From contig JAIUCV010000009.1 of assembly GCA_026724425.1 (NCBI GenBank), positions 21,328,701-21,392,700 of the forward strand: a stretch of DNA of 64,000 nucleotides, given 5' to 3'. A program made the translations under genes and the position numbers. Every line of letters begins with the position of its first letter. The first letter of the stretch is position 1. The notes below the pieces were generated by a model. It did no database searches, was not told the origin of the DNA, and saw only the letters and a list, made by a program, of their open reading frames with translations. Shown here one piece after another: positions 48,825 to 59,388 of this stretch. The DNA comes from Erythrophleum ivorense (Eukaryota > Streptophyta > Magnoliopsida > Fabales > Fabaceae).

Positions 48825-50094
48825 GTGGCGCCCCACCTCTTCACTCATTTAGACACAATTTTTTTCTGCCCTAATTCAGAAGAGAGAGCTAGGGTTTAGG
48901 CTCACCAAAGGGAGAGAACAAGAAGGAGAAATCAAGGTAAAAAGGTATGGATTCTTTGTAGTTTTCTATGCTTTCTTCCATCCAAACCTCTTATTCTTCA
49001 TTCTCCTTTTATTTCCTTTGATTATAATAAAGTTTATAAATCTGTTTTGAAGGGAGAAATTAAGGGGGAAATTAGGATTTGAAGAGATGAGCTCAAAGAA
49101 AACAAGATTCAAGTGAGAAAAAGTAAGAAAATAAGGTAATTTCTTCTTCCATAGTTACTATCCCTTGCTCCTCTTCCTCCACCATTTCGCCCCACTTAAG
49201 AAATCCTAGGAGGATTTGATTTTTAGGCAGAACCAGGGTGATTCTTAAGAAAAAAGGTGTGGATATTAAGAATATGCAAAGAGAATTAACAAAAAACTAT
49301 GAAATTTCAAGATGCAATTTCTAGGGTTTCAAGTGTTCCTTTTAAAATCTGATTTGATCTCTTAATTCCTATGCCTAAATAAGTGTTTTAATGAGCTCCT
49401 AAGATCCCTAGAAGTCTCCCCATATGCTTCCTCCATCAAGAAAACAAAGCAAAGTCCATGAAGGCCAATAATCTACCTAGTTTTGACCAAGAGAGGTTAG
49501 GGTAGCTAGGGAGAGTTTTAAATTTTTTTAAGCTCATTTTTTAGTCATATATGATGAATGAATATGAGGGGAAGCCTTGGAAAAAATTTAGGAAGTTTAG
49601 ACAATGAGTTGGTGTTTTATGTTCCATAATATGATCTAAAAAAATAACATGTAGTTAGACTCTTTGTTTTAAGTGTGTGATGACTCCAAGAGGTTTAAAA
49701 GGAGTTAAGAATCATATTTGAAAGGAAAGAATGGAGCCTAGAATTTATTTGATGGGTGTTGCTTCGTTAGGGACATTCTTGGAAACATAAAGGGGCTAGA
49801 GAGTCAAGCTAATGTTTAAGCAAGTTGTATGGCCTTAGACTTTGCTTCAAGAATATAATTAGCTTCTATATGATGTGTTTAGGCCAAGAAGAATGATATC
49901 CACCTTCTTGGATGTGTGAGGTCAAGGGAGAGGATTCAAGGCTTAAGGAAAAAGTGTACAAATGCTAGCAAGGTAGCTCACTTCTCCTTCTCTAATGCAT
50001 GAATGTATGCTTAGCTTGTCTTTGAATGTGTGTATGCGTGTTTTAAGCCATGAAAAGTATGTTAGCATGATTTCATATGCCATGGTACCATGAT

Positions 50095-53000
50095 TGTAAC
50101 ATCCGGTTCCTTCGTAAACGTGAGAAACGCAATGTTTGGTTTCTCCGTAAACGTCAGAAATGGGCCAAATATAAAAGGAAGTCCTCGAAATAGAAGGAAT
50201 TGGGGCCAACTAAAATTATGATAAAATTTTAAATATTAGAAAATGAGGATTTGAGGTTTGAGATGCTCAAAAATCAAAGTCAGAAGGGCTCAGAAAATTT
50301 GCTGAAGAAAGTAGGGGTATTTTTGTAATTTTTGGAAAATTTTGAAAAATCACAGGAGAGCTTTTTAAATAAAAAATTTGAGCTTTCTAGGGTTCTCAGA
50401 GACCCTGAAAACCATGGGAACCCCTAGAATAGTTGAAACCCCTTCGGTGAGCGATTTCGGCAAAGGTTGACCAAAACTTTGATCGAACGGTTCGGAATGG
50501 TTTCAGATCCTTTTTGAGTGATTCCAAAGGCAATTCTTATGATTAAGAGCCTAAGGAATATGATGGAAAAGACAGATTTTAAAAAGGAGTTGATATGAGC
50601 CTAAAATGAAAAAGCCAAGAAAAGGGACTAAAATACAAAAAGTAAAAAGTTGCATAAAGTGACTTTTGGCTTCTTCTTATCCACGTTCCAGTAGCTCCTC
50701 TGAGTAAAATGCTATGTTTCTGCCCAGAAAATAGAGAGAGAGTGGCACACAAGAGCAAGCTCAAGGGAAGAAGAAAAGACAAGAGAAAGGTATGAATTCA
50801 TGGAAACTTTTGCTCTTCCCTTTAGAAAACTTCTTCCCCTCCTTTCCTCCTCTCTTCCTATGGATTTAGTGAGGTGTTTGGTTCTATTTTGAGCCCAGAA
50901 TAGAGGGGTAAATTTCAAAATTCAAGAAGAGAGTTGAAGCAAGGAAGAGAGCTCTTGAGAAAAGCTAGGAAATCAAGGTAACTTGTTGTCTTCCATGCTT
51001 CTTCTTCCCTTTCTCCTCCTTGTGATAATTTCGTCCCATATAGAGCCTAATCAAAGGGAGATGAATTCTGGTCCTAGCAAGGGAGATTCATAGATTTTGG
51101 AGTGTGAGAAGCAAGTAGGTGCAAAGAAATCAAAGAAAGAAGCATGAAAACACAAGATAGAAAAGTGAGGGATTCATGGAGACATTGTGAAATCTGTTTT
51201 GATCCATGAATTCCCTAGCTTAGGTTAGTGTTTTCTTGAGTTCCTAAGATCCCTAAGAGGTCCCCCATATGCCTCTTCCTCCATGAAAATGAACAAAACC
51301 CCATGGAAAGTCATGAACCTAAAAGTTAGAAAACTGTAGAGCATTTAAGGGGATTGTAAAAACTGATTTAATCTATAAGTTCTCTTGGCTATTTAAATGT
51401 TTCCTTGACCTCCTACAACTCTTAACAACCTCCCTAAATGGTTCTCCCATCAAGGAAAAATCAAGAAGTCGTGAAATCCCATTTATGCTCTAAGCTTCGG
51501 CCAAGTAGGGATGGCATAGTTAAGGAGAGTTTTAAATTGTTTCAAGCCCATTTTTGAGTCATATATGATGAATGAATGTGAGGGGAAACCTTGGGAAAAA
51601 TTTAGGAAGCTTAGAGAATGAGTTGGTGCTTTAGGTTCCATATTGTGACCTAAGGAAGTAACATGATGTTAGGCCCTTTGTTTTAATGATGTGATGACTC
51701 CAAGAGGTTTAAAAGGATTCAAGAATCATATTTGAGAATAAAGAATAAGGCCTAGAAATCATTTGAGGGGTGTTGCTTCATTAGGTGCCAATATGGACCA
51801 TAATGGAGGTTGTAGAGTAATCTAGGGTTTAAGCAAGTTGCATGGCCCTAGACATTGTTTTATGAACTTAATTGGCTCCCATAATTTGTGTCTAGGCCAA
51901 GAGACACTATTTCCACCAACTTGTGGGTGTGTGGCTAAAAGAGGAGGCTTGAAAGCTAAGGAAAAAGTGTGTGCTTGTATACAAGGTAGCTCTCTCCACC
52001 TTCTCTCATGCATGGATGTGTGTTTAGCTTGTTTTAGAATGTGTATATGTGTATTTTCAAGCTAAGAAAAGTATGCTAGCATGCCTTTATATTCCATGAT
52101 CCTTGATGCCATGTTATGTTTTAAATTTATGATGTTTGTATGAGTTTGCTTGAGTGAGGAGAGGCCAAGAACTCTTCCCTTTGGTGAGGATAAGCCAAGA
52201 ACCCTTAAGCTTGGTTGAGACATAGCAAAGAGTCTCCCAAAAGCAAAGTGGGCTCCCAAGAGTATGGTAGAGTCCAAAGCTCTTAAAGAATAGGTGAGGC
52301 AAGTCCAAAATCCATGAGGAGAAGTGTGAGGCCAATCCAAACACTTAGGAAACTCTTGAATGTCTTGTATGATTGATTCACATGCCAAGGTTACTTAGAA
52401 AATGTCCATGACTTCCATTTTTCTATACATGCATTTGAAAAGCTTGCTTTGTACATATTATGTGTGATTGAATGAGAGATGAACTATTTGAATTCTTTGA
52501 ATCTCATCCCTTCCTCTCCAATGACCTAACATGCTAGGTGGACCAAGTACTTATGGTGAAGGGAGCCAACAACCATGAAGAGCAAGGATTGACAAGCCTA
52601 TGTGTTATTTTAGCCATTTTGGAACCATAATGATAGTTCATAATGTATATGATATTATATATGTACCATGAACCATAAGACACATGTAAATATGATATTA
52701 TGTGATGTATACATGTATGGATATGATGTATGAACTTTAGAAATGAATTTGGGTATGTAATGCCAAGTTATGCAAATTGGAAGTTTGATGCAAATGTGTA
52801 TAAGTGTGGATGAAAAGGCCAAAATGAGATGAATGAGGTTTGGAACCATTTGGGTAGCTCACACAAGTCTTAAATATGCTTTTAAACTTGCCCAAAAGGT
52901 GCCAAGACCAAGGGAAATCCATTTGGCAATCTTGGTACCCAATATGGAGCCAAAATTGACCATAATGGAACCCTATGCCATTTTTTAGCCAAATGAGTTA

Positions 53001-53967
53001 GTCTTGCCCTGAAACTTGGCATGCAATTAGGTCTCATTAAGATCTTTTTAGGAAGCTAAAGATCATAATTTTTGGAAACCTAGATAATATTTGATGAATT
53101 TTCAAAGTTGGAATTTTTCATGGATTCTGGTATGGGTACTGTTCATACTGGCAGTTTTGAATTCTGTGTCACCCAATGGCCAAATGGTGTCAATGCTTAT
53201 GAAATTTTACATGAATAAACTAGAGGTCATAAGCTTTCTGTGGCCACCGAGATCACCTCATTTGGAGGTCTGAGCAGTGAGTTATGCATGTTTGAAGTTA
53301 ACTGTCAGCATCAGTAGCGGCCCATGAGTCTGGTTACTGTTCCATAGAGTCCAGCTGACTAAACGTATCTGTTTCATTCTGGAATTATTTTTACTATCAA
53401 TTTAACATTTTTAGCTTTCCAAAATAATAGAATGTGTGTGATTTCAATTTTTATGGAATTAGTTATGAATTTTAGAAGTTTGTATCAGTAATCTGAAACA
53501 GCAGCCCAGGCAGCAGCGACCTCTGGACCTTTTTGGATGTCAAACGTCCTCTATAATAAATTTTATGCTCTGGGCATATTTTTAGTGGAGTAGACATCCT
53601 AAGGTTTCCATAATGACTGAGATTGCATGTTCTTGATTTTTCTAGATTTAGTTATGATTTTCCAAAGTTTGTGACAGAAAAGAGGAAATCTTGGCCGAAA
53701 ATGCAAACATGGATTTCATATGCTCCTTTGCTTTCTACGAGTTGTAGGCCAAATTTGATGATGGAAATGAGTTATATTCATGTGTTTAAGTATGAGAAAG
53801 TGATAGATGCTTTCATATGGCCTACGAGACTCCGAAAGAAATATTTTACCTGTAGAGAAATGCATTTTTATTCATAACTCCCTATGCCACTATATTATTT
53901 CCATAGAACAAACATAAGATGAGGCATGGGAATTGTATGAATTGAGTCCTAGAAGTATGGTGTTACA
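50095..53967 (+). mobile_element. Solo LTR M (family 1), TSD ATGAT
   Basis: 3873 bp from TGTAACATCCGGTTCC to TATGGTGTTACA, with ATGAT at 50090-50094 and 53968-53972. It has the same orientation as its host L. Its U3 start holds the repeat structure at 50113-50153. The TATA region is not as clear as in L. Small frames (50579-50918, 51822-52922 and others) are LTR sequence. Confidence 0.9.
50113..50153 (+). promoter_or_regulatory. Paired CGTAAACG / GAGAAAC dyad at the LTR start
   Basis: CGTAAACG (50113-50120), GAGAAAC (50122-50128), GTTTCTC (50139-50145) and CGTAAACG (50146-50153): a 7-bp dyad bracketed by an 8-bp direct repeat, close to the LTR sense start. Related words occur at the same place in C, L and Q. 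Function unknown. Confidence 0.55.
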
Positions 53968-56900
53968 ATGATAATGTATTATGTTTTCAAATGATGTTTA
54001 TGGTGCTTGCTTGGGTTTGCTTAAGTGTGGTGAGGCCAATAACCCTTAGCCATGATGAGAATGAGCCAAAAACCCTTAAAGTTTAGTTGAGACAAAGTAA
54101 AGAGTCTCTCAAAAGTGAGATTGACTCTCAAGAGCAAAGTTGAGCCCAAGAACCTCCTAAAGAATGGGTGAGGTAAATCCAAAATCCATGAGTGAATGAG
54201 TGAGGCTAATCCACATACTTGGCAAGCCTATGTATGCTATGTGTGACTTTCTCAAATTCTAAGATTGCTTCTTGAATGTTCATGTTATGAAATATGCCGA
54301 TGCATGTATTTTCAAAATTAGTTTTGCATACTTTTTATGTAATTGAAAGAGAAATAAGCTATTGTGATTCTTTGAATCTCAGTCCCTTCTCTCCAATGAT
54401 CTAACATGCTAGGTGAATCAAAAGAGTAAGGTAATGGAAGCCAACCACCTTGAAGATGAGAGGATGACATTAAAGTGTTTGAATTTTGCTACTTTAAGGC
54501 CATATAAATGGCAAATGATGTAATCAATGATTGTATATGTATTATGATGTTATGAACATATGTAATTATGATAATATATCATGTATAAATGGGAGAATAG
54601 GTTATGTGACCATTAGAATGTAATTTGAATATGATATGGTAAATTAGCTTCTTAGATGGCATTATGTAATTATGTATAATTGCAAGTGAGATGGCCAAAT
54701 TCAGATGCATGAGGTTTGGGACCATTTGGGCAGTTCATACAAGTCTTAATTGTGCTTTTAGACTTACCCAAGAGGTGTCAAACACTCAGGAAAGCCATTT
54801 GAACATTTTGGTATCCCATATGGAGCTAAAATTGACCATAATGGAACATTATGTTAGTTTTTGTCCAAATGAGCTCTTCTTGATCTGAGATTTGGCATGC
54901 AATTATAGCATGTTGAGAGATTTTTGGGAATCTAAAGAATAAAATTTTTAAAGGTCTAGAGAATATTTGATGAATTTTTAAAGTTGGCAAAAATTTTGGT
55001 TTTGGTCATGTTACGGTTCACTCAGGTCCGAAAATGAAATCTGTCACACAGGGCCCAAATGATATCCAATTGCCATAAACTTTTACATGGAGAAATTAGA
55101 CATTCTTAGTGACTTGTGCCAACTGGAAGCACCTCATTTGGGGGCCTAGATGGAGATATGAATTTTTAAAGATTCTGTCCAGTATTAGGTGCTCCAACTA
55201 ACCTCAGGTACTGTTTGATTGGGTTTCGAGGTCTGGGCGTGCCTAAACTAGTCTAGAGTTATTTTTTTCCTCTAACTAACATATGTAGCTTTCCAGATTG
55301 GTATCATTTACATGGATTGCATTTTTTTGTGAAATTAATTGGATATTTTTTTAATTTGCTAGAGAAACCCATGACAGTACTAGTGGACAGCCGGACCTCT
55401 AAACCTTTTTGAATGTCAAACATCTTCTGTATTGGATATTATAGTCTGGAAATATTTTTAGTATAAAGTAGACATGTGTAGCTTTCCAGAATTGCTAAAA
55501 ATGCATAATTTCAATTTTTCTAAAATTAGTTATGATTTTTCAAAGTTTGTGATAGAAGTGAGGAAATTCTAGCCAAAAATGCATATATGTGTTTTATGCT
55601 TCCTTTTGGTTTCCATGAGTTGTAAACCAGTTTTGGTGATGGAAATGAATTGTATCCATATAATTAAATATGAGAATGTGATACATGAACTCACATGGCC
55701 CACGGGACACCAAATGAAAATTTTATACTTGACGCAGCGCTAAGGAATGCATTATTTAATGTTATTTTCTTGCCTCTTATGTGAATGGCATGACTTTAGG
55801 CATGAGAATAGCATGAAATGAGCTAAGAATTTATGGTATTATATTTTTTGGGACCTTTTTTTTCATCTATTTTGGCCTCAATTTTAAGGCACCCTTAGCC
55901 TTGACTCATCATTATTTGCGGTCTAGAATATTATTCTAATTTTATTAGACCTCAATTCACTCTATTTGGGGGACTTCTTTTTGTATCCAGTGAATTTCAT
56001 ATGTCAGCGGAGAAACCGTACGTTACATTTCTCGTGTTTTCTTACATTTTCTAGCATTTTTTAGGGATCGGATATTACACATAACCTCACTCATTAAGAG
56101 TCAACCCAATTCCAAATGCAATCAAATATCATGTAATTGCATATAATCATCAAGTAATCAACAACATACATAATTTGCAACCATTACATATAAGCAATCT
56201 AAGACACTCAAGCAAACTAAACATACATACATAAGAATGAAGGAAAATCCACCTTGATAAAGAATTCCAATTAGTTCTCTTTTGTTTCTTTTCCATCTTC
56301 CAAGGCTCTACACCCACACTTGAATGAAATCCCACTTACTAGGCGTAGACATATCAAATAAAGGACAAAATTAACAATGGAAGGATGCTTATACTCATAC
56401 TAGCTTTATACAAGTTAATTAGAATTTCAGACACACATATGACTAATTTGAATGGCATTATGAAACAATTCTTACAAATTAATTTCTTGGCTCCAAAACC
56501 TCACTAATATAAGTTATATGACTCTATTAGAACTCATTAGAATCATCATAAACTTAATTTAAGGAGCTTAGTATCATATTACTTCTTTAGACATAATTGA
56601 ATCCTAAAATTTTACCTTTTAAAATAAGGCTTTTGAATTTAAACCAATGGTTTCTTCAGTGTTTATAATTCATATCTACACCACTTATAACTTTGAAATC
56701 ATCAAAATAGCCCCTTAGGTACCAAGACTACACCTTGGCCAAACCTATGTCTATAATGAGGGCCAAAGGAGTTTTGCCATTTCTTTTAGGCAATTTGGCA
56801 CCTATGGAGATTCCTTAGCTTCTTTCTAGTTTAATTATAATATTACATCGCTTGAAATAGCTTCCTATGATTTCAAAACTTTCAAAATGCAATTGAAACC

Positions 56901-59388
56901 CTAATTACCCTATCTTAGTTTCTAAAGCTCCTCAAGTGATTCCAATTGCATATTTTTAATCTCCATGCCTTAAAACCCTTGTCCCTATCATGTTTTGGCT
57001 GAAATTCAACTCCCTCTAATACCTCCTAGGGCTAGCAAAACATAAGGGGAAAAGAGAAGATAAGGATAAGCAAGTATTTCATCATGATACATACCTTGTT
57101 TTAATGCTAGTCAAAAGGAGAATTTAATGCTACAATTATTTTTCTCAAATCCTTTCCTTCTTCCAATTACCCAATCACCAAAATGCTTCTCTTAAGAAGC
57201 TAAAACCATCAATAGCGAGGGTTTACAGAGAAGAAAAAGGTTTGTGAATGCTATACCATGAAAAACTACATTGTTTCTTACCTAGATTGCTTCTTCTTCC
57301 ACCTTCTTATCCCTTCCTTTGGTGAGTCTTCTTGGTCTATTCCAAAAGTGATTTAGATCGGTTATGGGGCTGGTAGACGTGGCTGCCTTATATAAAGAGA
57401 AAAGAAGCATTTTAAAATACTTACAAAAATATTGATTACATCCTACAAATTCAATTTCTCTATTTAAACTCATTTTGACTCCTTTTGAGAACCATCTTTT
57501 TCATACAAAAATTTAGATTTTCTAGTTTGTTAAAAATATTTTGTTTCAAATTTATGGGATTTAAAATAATTCAAAATGATTCAATCAAAGTTCAAGTCAA
57601 ATGATGACCTAAATCATAAATCAAAAGGGTTTTAGTCATTCTAATAGTTCTTATAGTTTTCTGAGGCTTTAAAAACTCTAGTTGTAACAAACGTAATTTT
57701 CGTAAAACGATGAAATGAGCCGTATAAAAGTAAGTCCTCTAAAATGACCTAGATAATGTCCCAAAAATTTTGGGTTGAGTCCTAGACTCCTAAAAATGAT
57801 AATTCTAGGCTCAAACGGAAAGAAAAATGAAGTTAGGATTAAGAAATAATTTGTGACGGAAACCGACAAAACGTAATGGTATTTTCGTAAATAAGTGCAA
57901 CTTTTGAAAAATACATAGAAGGGCTTTTTAAATAAAAATTTTGAGTTGCCCAAGGTTCTCAAAAGCCCCAAAAACTATAGGAAGCCCCGGGACCGGTAAA
58001 GCCCCTCCGGTGTATGTTTTTCAACGTCAGTTGACCTGAACTTTGACCGATTCGTTCAGTAAGGTTTTAGCTCCAAATTGAGTGATTCCAAAGACATTTT
58101 ATTAAATTGGGAATCTAAATTTTATGATGGAAAAGACAATTCTCAATAAAGAGATAAAACGAAGCTAAAACGAAATTGCCATTACAGAAGAGCAAAATTG
58201 GAAATAAAAGCTTCTAGAATGTCCTAAACACTTCCACACTTTTCTTCCATCTTCTCCCTTTTATTGAGCACGAAATTTTCTGCCCAAAATAAAGAAGTTA
58301 TTTTGCTCTCTTAGGCGCACAAGAAGGAGGAGAAAAAGAGGAAGAAAACCAAGGAGAAACTAGGTAATTTCATGGATTTTCTTGCTTCATCTTCCTCCAA
58401 TCTTGTTCTCCTCTTTTCCTCCTTTCTTTCCATAGATTTTTTGAATGATTTGGTTCTGTTTTTGGTCCAGACCTAAGGGGGAAAATTTGAAATTGCTAAG
58501 GAGAAGGGGACCAAGGAAGAAAAGCTTTGAAAACAAGCTTAAAACTAAGGTATTTTTCCATTCTTGATGCTTCATCTTGGTTGCTCCTCTTTCTGGTAGT
58601 TTCGGACAGCCTAGGGGGGGATAGAAGGAGATGAATTTTGGGCAGAACCAGGGGAGAAACCTAGGAAAAAGAGTGCAAGGATTAAAAATATGGCAATAAA
58701 TTCAAGTAAAAACCAAAGGAAATCAAGTTAAAAAAGTGTAGTGCATTCTAAGGTTTTGTAAAATCTGATTTTGTATGAGAGTTTCTTTGGCTATTTGAAT
58801 GTTCCCTTGAACTCCTAAGACCTCTAGAAAGCCTCCCAAGTGGCTCTTCCATCAAGAAAAAATCATAAAGTCCGTGAACCTTCCTTATGGTGCATATTTT
58901 GACCAAGCTAGGTTCATTAGGCTAGGGGATGTTTTAATTTGTTCTAGCCTTGGTTTGGGACTTTATATGATGTTAGAAGATGGGGGAAACCATTGGAAAA
59001 AATTTAGGAGTCATAGGTTGGGTGTAACATCTAGTCCCTTCATAAATGTGAGAAACGCGAAACGTAAGAAACACGATGTTTGGTTTCTTCGTAAATGTCA
59101 GAAATGGGCAAAATATAAAAGGAAGTCCTCGAAATAGAAGGAATTGGGGCCAAATAAAATTATGATAAAATTCTAAATAATGAAAAATGAGGATTTGAGC
59201 CTTGAGTTGCCCAGAAATCAGGACTAGGTGATTCAAAAAAATTACCGAAAGGCCAATGGCATTTTCATAAATATGGGCACTTTTTAAAAAACTCATAGGA
59301 GGGCTTTTTAAATGAAAGTTTTGAGTTCTTTGGGGTTCTTAGAGGCCCTGAAAACTATAGAAAGCCCCGAGATAGTTAAAGTCCCTCC

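Larger units (their letters stand above)
48220..55843 (+). mobile_element. LTR L (family 1), decayed TSD CTCTT/TTTTT, containing M
   Basis: Starts CGTAACATCC (first T changed to C) and ends GGTATTATA (a transition-decayed GGTGTTACA). Flanks CTCTT (48215-48219) and TTTTT (55844-55848) differ only by C/T. Without M and its target duplicate it is 3746 bp, the family size. The sense leader is clear: TATATATAA at 48816-48824, then AGCTAGGGTTTAGGC near 48890 and ATCAAGGTAAAAAGGTATGG near 48930. It sits inside N in the opposite orientation. Confidence 0.78.
41782..56079 (-). mobile_element. LTR N (family 1, diverged), TSD CATAA, containing H and L
   Basis: Starts TGTCATACCTTACTATATAAC (compare TGTCACACC... 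in B) and ends GGATCGGATATTACA at 56079. CATAA is at 41777-41781 and 56080-56084. Without H and L it is about 3.06 kb: 41782-44531, 48132-48219 and 55849-56079. The last part carries the conserved family end, TGTATCCAGTGAATTTC and TTACATTTCTCGTG. The middle is more diverged than in A-D. A GTTGTTACA word at 44306-44314 resembles an LTR end but has no matching TSD. Small frames at 43432-43664 and 44307-44489 are not supported as genes. Confidence 0.7.
41769..57682 (-). mobile_element. Family-1 LTR R (partial), containing N, H, L and M
   Basis: R is seen as ACTTTTGGCATAA (41769-41781) and 56085-57682, with N between them. Joining across N's CATAA duplication gives acttttggcataacctcact. This aligns with acttttggcatcatctcacc in LTR D near 9365, which proves the host orientation. 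The right part follows family order, including CACCTTGATAAAGAATTCC near 56250 and AACCATCTTTTTCATACAAA near 57490. It is then interrupted at 57683 by LTR P. The left part is lost at the O junction and the right end is outside the window or in the deleted part of the nest. Confidence 0.65.
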
